64,000 nucleotides of DNA from Aulostomus chinensis (taxonomy: Eukaryota; Chordata; Actinopteri; Syngnathiformes; Aulostomidae). The notes beneath the pieces are model-generated. The model saw only the letters and a program-made list of their open reading frames with translations, had not been told where the DNA came from and did not search any database. The stretch covers positions 11,801,723 to 11,865,722 of the forward strand of contig JBBMOA010000003.1 in the NCBI GenBank assembly GCA_037954235.1. Reading direction: 5' to 3'. Positions 49,671-59,398 of the stretch are shown here, one piece after another. Position numbers and translations under genes: made by a program. Position 1 is the stretch's first letter. Each line of letters begins with the position of its first letter.

Positions 49671-49672
<2 letters not shown>

Positions 49673-49734
49673 GTTAAGCAGTCCTTGTTAGGATATTCCA
49701 CTGATGTCCATTCATTTGGACACCTGACCTCAAT

Positions 49735-49887
49735 TCACCTTAACTCCAGCTTTAACCCGGAAGTCAGAAATCACGTATTGCCACATTTGAATAGGTCTTC
49801 TGTCCCCATGAGGACTAAGGGTCCTCATAAGGCTAGAGTTTACACCAGAAAAGGTCTCCAATAGGTAGCAAAACCAGGTGTGCACAC

Positions 49888-49940
<53 letters not shown>
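49735..49940. repeat. Related CCCCATGAGGAC repeat with (CA)n array
   Basis: The segment tctgtccccatgaggactaa ... gggtcctcataaggctagag, ending in (CA)n at 49889-49940, resembles the gtcctcac repeat at 54248-54565 in inverse orientation. Confidence 0.45.
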
Positions 49941-49941
<1 letters not shown>

Positions 49942-50043
49942 AGATGCACCATGATGAAATGATTTAGCAACTATACACGCCACCCTTTTGCACACATTTG
50001 TCTTTTGTCTTCTGCTGTTCACTCAGTGGTGCAGTGTCTGAGG

Positions 50044-50044
<1 letters not shown>

Positions 50045-50108
<64 letters not shown>
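50045..50108. repeat. (GT)n microsatellite
   Basis: About 32 uninterrupted units. With the CA arrays at 49611 and 49889 it makes three long dinucleotide arrays within 500 bp. Confidence 0.98.
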
Positions 50109-50112
<4 letters not shown>

Positions 50113-50754
50113 GGATAGACTCAGTAGTAGTGACAAAGTGCATTTATTTGCCCATATGTTGAGCAGCCACTTTAAAAGCATTAGTGGGGCTAAGAGTCGG
50201 GGTAGTTAATCATAGCAGAGGCTCTCTCTCTCCACGGCGGGGGAGGGATGGGAGGGATGGGAGGGTTATTAGATAAACTACATCTCCAGTCCAGGCCTCA
50301 GGGGTTCGGGGTCCAGAGCTGTTAATGGTAGTTTATGAGCGTGTTTATGGAGAATGGAAGAGGATTGATGTCATCAGTGAGATTGCTGGAGGGATCAGAC
50401 ACCACCACCCGGAGAATTGGAGAAGAAAAAAAATGGAATATTTGAAAAAAAAAAAAACTTCTAATATTCCCAGTAGTTTCTGATCATATTATTAATTTTA
50501 ACGACTCTGAAAGTTATTCTTTTAGTTTTATGCCAGTTGTTTTATGTATGTCTGCTGCAGGATGTTACTGTAGTAGGGATTTAGAATACAGTACTTTTCT
50601 GGTTTAATTCATGCAACCCTGTGTGACACACTGGAGTTGACTTATGTTGCTTTTTCCTCATCTGAAGACCTTCTTCCCCCTCTTCCTCTTCCTCTTTCAG
50701 CTGCTGTCTTAATGTTTTGCCACAGTGGATCATTCATCCTCATATTTCACTTAG

Positions 50755-50960
50755 CATAGGTTTTTACACCAGATGCTCTTCCGGACTCAACCCTCCCCAT
50801 TAATCCAGGCTTGGGACCAGTACCAAGGTTGCAGTGGCCTGCGCATCCCCTGTGGTGAGGGGTGGGGAACTATTTTGGGTTCAGGATCTTGCTCAAGGAC
50901 ACTTGGACACAAGGACCAGGGGGACGTGAGGACCAAACCATTGGTGACTAGATGGGCACT
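50755..50960 (+). repeat. Teleost interspersed repeat fragment
   Basis: ACACCAGATGCTCTTCC, CTCCCCATTAATCCAGGCTT and TTGCTCAAGGACACTTGGAC are landmarks of a dispersed repeat I recognise from many teleost genomes. No coding capacity; the class is not certain. Confidence 0.55.
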
Positions 50961-51161
50961 CTTCCTCTGGGCCCTATTCATATTCATCTTACCACATTAA
51001 AACATTCTTATAAATTCATCAAGTAATCAGTTAGTCACTATCAATGATTGAGTTTGCATGTAGAAGTAGAGACTCAGTTTCTTTACTGTGGCCGTGTTCA
51101 GACTGTTGGCCAAAAATGGATTTTTGGCTCATTCAGATTGATTTTAGACCTTCTGGACAGA

Positions 51162-51548
51162 GGGCGGCACGGTGGTGCAGTGGTTAGCACTGTTGCCTCA
51201 CAGCAAGAAGGTTCCAGGTTCGAGTCCCGGCTCCAGCACAGGATCTTTCTGTGTGAGTCTCCATGTTCTCCCTGTTCCTGTGTGGGTTCTCTCTGGTACT
51301 CCAGCTTCCTCCCACAGTCCAAAGACATCAAGAGGGGACGAGGCTGATTGATACTCTAAATTGACTGTAGGTGTGACTGTGAGTGTGAATGGTTGTCTGT
51401 CTCTATGCGTTGGTCCTGTGATGGACTGGTGACCTGTCCAGGGTGAACCCCACCTCTTGGCCGTAGCTGCTGGGATAGGCTCCAGCCCCCCCCCCCCCCC
51501 CCCCACAACCCTTAACAGGATAAGTGGTAGAAAATAGATGGATGGATG
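51162..51548 (+). mobile_element. tRNA-derived SINE, copy 3, intact Pol III boxes
   Basis: This is the best-preserved head. Box A-like TGGTGCAGTGG is at 51173-51183 and a perfect box B GGTTCGAGTCC is at 51217-51227, the spacing of a tRNA gene. The body is followed by a poly-C run (51487-51504) and a (GATG)n tail. Flanks gaccttctggacaga (51147-51161) and gactttctggatagg (51549-51563) match at 12 of 15, an old target duplication. Confidence 0.9.
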
Positions 51549-52794
51549 GACTTTCTGGATAGGAAAAAAATGTCACATTAAATAAAATTTTGGCAACTAG
51601 TATTCAAACCACATGAGGAGATGGTTTGAAAACCGCTTCTAGTCAGATTTCTACAGATGCGTCTCAGCCTGGATGCCTGCAAATATTTGTCCAGTAGACG
51701 TCATAGGCTGGCGCTGTCTGGACACAACACATATAATGTCATCACTTGCAAGTATGTGGACAAAAAAACTTAATACATGTATTGTGTTTACAAATCAAAT
51801 TTTCCCTCAAACTGAACAAGGTCGGGGGGGAGGGGCATGATTCTTTACATTGTGGAAAATAACTCCTTGGGTGCAGGATCTATAAATACATGTGGATTTT
51901 ATGGGGTCAGAGCTGATGGGTGGATTAGCAGAATATGTGCAATGATTCAAAGTAAATATAATCCATAAATCTCCTCAAATGCATAAAAACTACACTGAGT
52001 AGTCTGTTTACCGTCGGAAGTACAAGGAGTTGAGAGTATGTCATATATTTATCATATATCTTATGATAGAGATTGTTTGAATTCAACTGTGGAGAGTTTA
52101 AGTCATGTAAAGTCAGAGGAAGCACTTTTGTACTACTTTCCCATGATAAGAAACACAGCTGAACTCATGTCATGTCAAAAACTTTTTTTGTGCATAGAAA
52201 TACTTTAATAGCATAAGATCTTCTACTTTTGCTGGCCTCGTGATTTTGTACTGACACACAACACACTTGAAGGAGGGATGAGACAATGAGATAAAAACTG
52301 AATACAACATGAGCACAAAAATTCACACATCTCATCTTTGTACCAAAATTGCTTGGGAAAGTAAATCATTGTTTTGGAGTCTTTCTAGAAGCTAACCTGA
52401 GCTAGCGATGCAATCTAGTGTTCATATGTGTGATATCGCATTTAATCCAGACTTAGCTCACGCTAGCTAGCTGACCAACCAGGGACTAGATTCGTTCCTT
52501 TATGCTGAGTCGGTACCGAGCTTTAAACTACTTGCTGGAGTAATAAACAAGGTTTCATTACAAAAGAGTCTTGTGATGTGATTAATTGTGGTGTTTTCAA
52601 GGAATTCGTAACAGGTAAAGCATGCACCTCCACTCTTGTGATCAGACAAAAGGGCCAGAGAGTATAAAAATTGAGAAGAGTGGCGAAGAAATGATTTATA
52701 AAACATGAAAATCGGTTAGCATTGCTGAACACTCGGTTCCCTCAGGGTTTTTGAATGGATTTTTGTGTAAATGTATGGAATTAAAGATACTTCC

Positions 52795-52870
52795 CTCTGC
52801 GACAGACTGCCGACCCGTCTCGCCCAATTTCAGCTGGGATAGGCTTCAGCTTGTAAAGGATAAATACATT
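52795..52870 (+). mobile_element. Possible SINE 3' fragment
   Basis: The stretch cgcccaatttcagctgggataggcttcagc resembles the segment just before the poly-C run in the SINE family above (gctgggataggctccagc). The rest is lost. Confidence 0.45.
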
Positions 52871-53414
52871 GGTGTAAGTGTGTTATTATGTGCATTCGAA
52901 GCACCCCATAAATCATTAATTAACAGTTGTAAATGATTTATAATTAGGGCCTGAGCCAGTCCCTGGCGAAGACCCTATTATGTTTCTTTTTTTTATTTCC
53001 TGTATTTCACTGTGGGGTCACTTTTGGCAAGATGAAAGTATGCTTTACTATTCCAAACAAGTTAAATGTGCTATCAGATACATGTATGTATATCTGATCA
53101 GACCTGTCAGATACAATGCAATTAATACAACTGTTTATTAATCCTTTGCGAGGGAAGACAGCGTTGTGAAGGGGTGCTGATATTTGAATATGTTGTTCTA
53201 TGACATCAAATACACTGTACATGCTGCAATTTCAAAGAATTTCTGTCCTAAAACAGTTGTTACTAACAAGTGGCTAAACCAGATTACAGAGATTGTTGTA
53301 GACATTACAATTACATTGTACAATTACAACATGAAAGTACAATTACATTGATCACACTGACAGAAAAGAGGAAGCTAGTTGTTGTGTAGTGGTGTTGAAG
53401 TTAAAGTCAACTGC

Positions 53415-53515
53415 AACATGCAGACTCCACACAGAAAGACCCAGGGATCCAACCCAGAACCTTCTTGGTGTGAGGCGACAGTGCTAACCACTGCACCACT
53501 GTGCTGCCCCTGCCT
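53415..53515 (-). mobile_element. tRNA-derived SINE, copy 4, head fragment
   Basis: Only about 100 bp of the tRNA-like head remains, on the minus strand: GGTGCAGTGGTTAGCACTGT, CGCCTCACACCAAGAAGGTT, box B changed to GGTTGGATCCC, and TTTCTGTGTGGAGTCTGC. The rest of the element is absent. Confidence 0.75.
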
Positions 53516-53920
53516 AAAATCTTTTTTTTTTTTTTCTCATCTGAAATTTCAAACACTGGTGTTTTCCTTTAAAACTATAAGTGTCTTCTGGGTTAGTGTG
53601 TCATTGAGGTCAACTCGGCTCCAGTCTGCACAGATTTCCTCCCTGAAGGATCCTAAAATTGACAATGAGAGTCGACTTCCTCCAAGGAATGACAGAGTCA
53701 TGACAACCTCCCTCACAGTGATAATGCAGTGACACACATCCTCATGGTGATGAACCTTAACCTAAAAAAAACCCCACACACGAACACACACAGATATCTT
53801 GTCATGCATATTTCTATTCAAACACACATAACTATGCATATATAACAGCGCATTGTTGCTAAGCCATTATCTCCTTATGCACATGATCATTCACACACCA
53901 TTCCCTGCTTTTATATGAAT

Positions 53921-53921
<1 letters not shown>

Positions 53922-53980
<59 letters not shown>
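53922..53980. repeat. (CA)n microsatellite
   Basis: About 29 uninterrupted units. Confidence 0.98.
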
Positions 53981-53983
<3 letters not shown>

Positions 53984-54247
53984 TCATGCCTGAGTCAGTG
54001 CAGTGGCAGTGCCAGATCGGATCACTGTGAAAAGCCAATGAAGACCTGCAGCTTTGGGGCCTGTGGCAGAGAGTCGGGCTCAGAGTGAGGCAGCTTCCTG
54101 CTGAGGACAGTAAACGCAACACAGCAGGCGAAGCCACTCAGTACTGAGAGCAACTGACTTCTTCTACAACATTGAACAGCTCAGGCCTTTCTGACTGCTT
54201 GCTGAATCAGATCACTTTGTTTTTATAAAATCATTATACATTTACTG

Positions 54248-54565
54248 AAATGTGTGTGTGTGTGTGTGTGTGTTCTTGTACTTGCTACATATTGAGGACT
54301 AGAATACATATTTAACCAACAGAGTGAGGACAATTTTGGAAAGTGAGGCCATTATAACCGGCCCTCACAGCTTCAAAGGGCCGTCAAAATTTGGTTTTAG
54401 GGTTGAGGTTAGAATCAGGCTCTGGTTAGGTTTAGAGTCAAGGTTAGGGTCAGGTAGTGAGTTGAGATGGTTAGGCTTAGGTTTAGGGGCTAGGGGCAAT
54501 TATGTCAGTGAAAGTCCTCACACCAAGGATGTGTGTGAGTATGTGTGTGTGTGTGCGTGTGCGTG
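54248..54565. repeat. GT microsatellite with adjoining TTAGG-rich dispersed repeat
   Basis: (GT)n at 54249-54272 is followed by GAGGACAATTTTGGAAAGTG, a CCCTCACAGCTTCAAAGGGC segment, then degenerate ggttag/ttaggg words (54395-54505), GTCAGTGAAAGTCCTCAC, and a second GT-rich array to 54565. This arrangement is a known teleost repeat type, not a telomere. Confidence 0.6.
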
Positions 54566-56039
54566 CGTGCTTTTGGCATGAATGCATGAGTAACTCTGGT
54601 AAAATGCACTTAAACTTTATAAACTTAAGCGCTTTGGAAACCAGTATAAAATACTCACATGCAGCTATGCAGACATGAGTGGTTGAAGGTTCTGGAACTC
54701 TCTACACTGTTTCACATAATGTAAATGAGAGCTGATTTGTGTTTTTAAAACTAAAACTAAAATACACACCTTCAAATGACCTCACAAAGTCCACATCATC
54801 TCCCCAAAGCAATTATTCAGCACGACTCGCTTCCTTTAGCTGTGCTCACTTGGATCCAAACATTCATACTTAGAAATGAAAATACATTTTTTTCCACTTA
54901 CAAACCTCACATATGACCTTATATAATTCCAGAGGGATCACACGGATAAATGATATGATTTCATGTCAACACATCTGAAGGCCCTCTTTTGTTCGAGTGA
55001 ATCATTGTTCACTTCCTGTTTGCGCTCCTTCCTGCTGGTGAACGTTCTCCCAGGCCAGTACCCCGCATCTTCATGTGAAACCTTATACAGCCTTGAGATG
55101 TAAGCCCACAGCAGAGTAACAACCAGGTGCTCTACCAGCCCACAGTTGCTCTCTCAAGGGGAACTTTCACTCCTCTACACAGCCTGGACTCCTGCCAAAA
55201 GTGTGACAAAACAAGAGGACTTGGACCATTCCTGCAGTTGTTAGCAAAGAAAAACAACCTTAAACCTCTATCAATGGCCCACTTCCATTTTATTTTGTTA
55301 AAAATCAAGAATCCCCCTTTTGATATTTGATATCACGATGGTTTATATACTGTGTTGCTCATTATGACAAACCCTGCAGAAAACAACCAGCTGACTGTTG
55401 TTGTGTCTTTAGATTTGTTTTACAGTCCACCATGTCAGTGAGGCAAAATCTTCTGCTAACCCTGTGAACTGTGCACGAGGATAGTGATGACTTGGTTAGA
55501 GTGAACTAACTTTGGTAGTTAACAGCATGGAGGAGAACGGGATACACTGATTGAGGTGGGATATCATTTATTTCTATGAATGCTGGTGAATGGCCCGCAA
55601 TGAGAGACAAGTTCATTATCAGTAGAGCAGGTCCAGCACCACACTCCTTTGATGAATCTGCACCTAACAATTCTCCATCAGCAAACACATCAGGCAACAG
55701 CAATGACGAAAACCTTCCTTTGAACAGGCAGGAACGTCGAACAGATCCAGGCTCTACGGGGACGGCCTTCTGCTTTGACCGGTTGGGGGGAAAGAGAGCA
55801 GGAGGGCGGGGCAGAGACAAAGACAGGTAATGGAGGAAGACAGATATGCAGAAGGAAAGAGAGGGACAGAGATAAAGAGGGACAGAAAGGGAGAGAGAAT
55901 GATGGACAGACGGGTACTTGAGCAGGTCATTAGGTAATGCTAAGGGTGGCAGCTTGAGTCTCCTCAGGTCTGTAGCCTCCTCCAGTCGCAGCATCAGTCA
56001 GGGATCTGGGATGTGGTCAAGCCCAAAGCTTCAGAGAAG

Positions 56040-56830
56040 AAGACGAGTTAGTAACACTTATGAGTAGAGAGAAGCCTAGTGCACCATGGGAGATACCCTA
56101 GCCATCTATGCCAATAGCAGCATATCTAAGGGCCAGCCAAAGCTAGACCTAACAATAAACCTGATCAAAAAGGAAGGTCTTAAGTCTGCTCTTAAAGGTC
56201 GAGAGGGTGTCTGCATCCTGGACTGAAACTGGGAGACGGTTCCACAGGAGGGGAGCCTGATAGCTGAAAGCTCTGGCCCATTCTACTTTTAGAAACTCTA
56301 GGAACCACCAGTAGTTGAGCAAAGGGTTCTAGCTGGATAATAGGGGACTATGAGCTCTGTCAAATATGAAGCTGCCTGATTGTTGGGGACTTTGTATGTT
56401 AGAAGAAGAATTCTGAATTCTATTCTGAATTTGACAGAAAGCCAATGCAGAGAAGCCAGTACAGGAGAGACATGGTCTCTTTTAGTAGTTCTTGTCAACA
56501 CGCAGGCAGCAGCATTTTGGACCAGCTGGAGAGTCCTTAGGGACTTGTTGGTGCAGCCTGATGGGAGGGAATTGCAGTTATCCAGCCTGGAAGTGACAAA
56601 AGCATGGACTAGTTTTTCTGCATCTATTTGAGACAGGATGTGCCTGATCTGAGCAATGTTACATAAATGAAAGAAAGCAGTTAATACAACAGTGATTTTC
56701 ATGAACTCAGACCTGAAAAATAATGATGTTTCCTGAGGTGTCAACACTACAGTTACTGTCTGATTACATTTAGGCACCAAACAAGCCAAACCTCTCTTCA
56801 TTATGGTTACTACCTCTATCAACTTTAGGT
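56040..56830 (-). pseudogene. L2-like LINE 3' end, inverted relative to the 24 kb copy
   Basis: The minus strand is open from 56822 to 56298. It contains LVHAFVTSRLDNCNSLPSGC, LQLVQNAAACVLTR and HVSPVLASLHWLSVKFRIEF, the C-terminal reverse transcriptase of the family seen at 24005-24715. The DYCNS motif reads DNCNS. The 3' UTR continues to about 56040 and matches the 24 kb copy nearly throughout. It extends further 5' than that copy but lacks the catalytic YADD region. Confidence 0.85.
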
Positions 56831-57115
56831 GACTTGGTTGTCATGGTTATAAAAATAAGCACTTAAACTTAGGAGGATCGAATCATCAGTGTTTCAGATC
56901 TGTTGTGATGGCCTGATAACGCCAGAAGATTTTGTTGCTGCCCTCTGCGCCGGCCAGTGCAACAGGGATGAGTGAGGGTTCTCAAACATTTTTTGTTTTT
57001 TTGGTTTCTACTCTCCATTGTGTATCATCAGCTGCAGCTGATTATCTTGGCTCCTCAACTGGCTCCTGAGGAATTGCAAATTTTATGGATGAAAATAATT
57101 AATAATCAACACTAA

Positions 57116-57500
57116 GGCGACATGGTGGTGCGGTGGTTAGCACTGTCGCCTCACAGCAAGAAGGTTCCGGGTTCGAGTTCCGGCTCGGGCACAGAATGTT
57201 TCTGTGTGGAGTCTGAATGTTCTCCCTGTTCCAGCGTGGGTTCTCTTTGGGTACTCCAGCTTCCTCCCACAGTCCAAAGACATCAAGAGGGGACAAGGCT
57301 GATTGATACTCTAAATTGACCGTAGGTGTGGCTGTGAGTGTGAATGGTTGTCTGTCTCTATGTGTTGGTCCTGTGATGGACTGGTGACCTGTCCAGGGTG
57401 AACCCCGCCTCTCACCTATAGTTGCGGGGATAGGCTCCAGCCCCCCCCCCCCAACCCTTAACAGGAATAAGTGGAAGAAAATGGATGGATGGATGGATGG
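57116..57500 (+). mobile_element. tRNA-derived SINE, copy 5, with perfect 12-bp target duplication
   Basis: A full-length copy with head GGTGGTGCGGTGGTTAGC, box B GGTTCGAGTTC, the body, a short poly-C run and the tail (GATG)n. AATCAACACTAA flanks it exactly (57104-57115 and 57501-57512). The perfect duplication suggests this is one of the younger insertions in the window. Confidence 0.92.
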
Positions 57501-58073
57501 AATCAACACTAAAAGCAGAAAATAATCTATACAGCCTGTGGGTTTGGGCACATTTTCATCAACAAGGCCAATGCATAATGTAGTTTGATATTCAGCCCTG
57601 CCAAACTTCCAGACAGTATGCACACACATACGTTTCTTAAAGGATCAAGTGCACTATAGTATTACTCAGATTGTTATCAGGCTCTGCAACATGGAGCAGG
57701 CTTGGAGAATATATGAACCTTGTGGCTTTCCTAGTGTACGTAGCAGATGTAGCTGTGCTGTATTAGTTTCCACTGCTTTGGAACAAAGCTCTTTGTTGGC
57801 TGGGTGATGGGGCGGGACCATTCTCCTTGAGGTAGGGAGAGGGGAGCCCCAGTAGCGGGCGTCCTCTAGTTTAATATGCTCTCAAGTAAACCTGCTTTGT
57901 TCACTGCTTGAAATCACGGCATCTCAGGAATCCCGATCAAGGGAGAAAAAAATTCTTTTATTAGCAATCCGGTCCTTCCAGCTGTTCAATTCACTTCAAT
58001 TCTATGGAAGGGTATGGGGCCCTTAAATTGACATCTAGGTATTTTTTCCTCAGTGATTGAGAAAACAGCAGAG

Positions 58074-58075
<2 letters not shown>

Positions 58076-58132
<57 letters not shown>
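58076..58132. repeat. (AT)n microsatellite
   Basis: About 27 uninterrupted units. Confidence 0.97.
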
Positions 58133-58136
<4 letters not shown>

Positions 58137-58258
58137 GTATACATAGCGTGCAGGAAATGACTATTAGTGATGAAGAAATGAAAAATATGGGTTTTTTTCT
58201 TTTTAGTGTGCATTGGTCTTCATCCAGATTCCTCTGGCTTCCTTGTTAATTCTGCTGG

Positions 58259-58259
<1 letters not shown>

Positions 58260-58319
<60 letters not shown>

Positions 58320-58331
58320 CACGTGCGCGTG
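58260..58331. repeat. (GT)n microsatellite with CG-rich end
   Basis: About 26 GT units followed by gcgcgcgcacgtgcgcgtg, a potential Z-DNA-forming stretch. Confidence 0.96.
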
Positions 58332-58782
58332 TTTGTCAGACTTACCATATTAAGAGCTGTAAATTAAACCACAGTAAGCGGTTGAAGGCAGACTTAGACC
58401 CCAGTTACAATCCAGAATGACACTTGCACCAGTTGACTGTGATCCAGTGATCCACTGCCAACAAATCTAATGATAAATTTACTCTTCTGATAACATAATT
58501 GGGTCTTGATGATATCCAGTTCAGTATATTCAGTCAGTTATAGATATGTATTCCAGTGCATGTGCATTTGGTGCCCTTCCTCACACGCAGGTCAGAACAA
58601 AATGCTCAGATTGGACATCCATACAGTTTATAGTCCCATGACTGAAGACACCAGCGATGTCATTGGGGATGTAGAACAGACAGTGGAACACTAAACTAAT
58701 CAGGTTAGGCAAATATTAGTCAAGATGTATCTCCAGGAAATGGGTATATAGTAAGTCTATGAACAGTACATATCCCACAGTG

Positions 58783-58789
58783 AGTGTGT

Positions 58790-58834
<45 letters not shown>
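58783..58834. repeat. (GT)n microsatellite
   Basis: About 24 units with one interruption. Confidence 0.95.
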
Positions 58835-58836
<2 letters not shown>

Positions 58837-58961
58837 AGTCTGTTCAAGGAGGGAGTGTAACAAATATATTCTTGCAACAAGCTGTAGCCTATGACATGAA
58901 AGCAGGATACCAATTAAATTTACAAAGAAGTGTAAAAGTTTAAAAGTTTGAACTGTGTAAA

Positions 58962-58963
<2 letters not shown>

Positions 58964-59042
<79 letters not shown>
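58964..59042. repeat. (GT)n microsatellite
   Basis: About 39 uninterrupted units. Together with its neighbours, 58076-59398 carries five dinucleotide arrays. Confidence 0.98.
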
Positions 59043-59045
<3 letters not shown>

Positions 59046-59366
59046 ATAGCAGTACTCCCCGTAGCAATGTTCCCCGTACTGCTGCTCTTTTCCCTTCCCT
59101 CTGCTGTTTGGAGCAAAAGGAGCAGTAGCAGTAGACTGGAGTCATGCCTGATGTGATGTGGAATTTGCCAGGGCCACTAGCACCCTCCCACCCGTCTCCA
59201 CCCATTGTGTGCTTTGGTCTTTCGTCATGCAGGGTAACCACAGCCAGGTCAAGCAAACAAAAGAGCACCTGGACACAATAGTCATGTTGTTTGCCACTGT
59301 TGAAGAGCATGATAGGTATTTCAAGGCTGACACTAAGAGCAGGCAGCATGACTGACACTTTGAAGT

Positions 59367-59398
59367 CACACACACACACAGACACACACACACACACA
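59367..59398. repeat. (CA)n microsatellite
   Basis: CA units with one GA interruption. Confidence 0.9.

Larger units (their letters stand above)
39900..50750. other. No recognisable gene
   Basis: Largely unique AT-rich DNA with microsatellites. The stretches 41930-43260 and 45560-45800 look like candidate conserved noncoding elements. About 44690-45240 may hold a degraded MITE, and 44065-44135 a degenerate tRNA-like SINE head. Confidence 0.5.
51570..56035. other. No recognisable gene
   Basis: Unique DNA with SINE fragments (52795, 53415), the (CA)n array at 53922 and the TTAGG-rich repeat at 54248. A minus-strand open frame of 162 codons at 55506-55994 is low-complexity in its middle and is not convincing. 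Confidence 0.5.

Noticed and set aside
51160..51240. Candidate tRNA gene with perfect box B
   Set aside because: It is the head of a dispersed SINE with target duplications and a (GATG)n tail; the cloverleaf is not intact.
54395..54505. Interstitial telomere
   Set aside because: TTAGGG words are degenerate and embedded in a dispersed repeat; no continuous hexamer array.
55506..55994. 162-codon minus-strand open frame
   Set aside because: Middle is Leu/Ser-rich low complexity from a purine-rich tract; no domain recognised.
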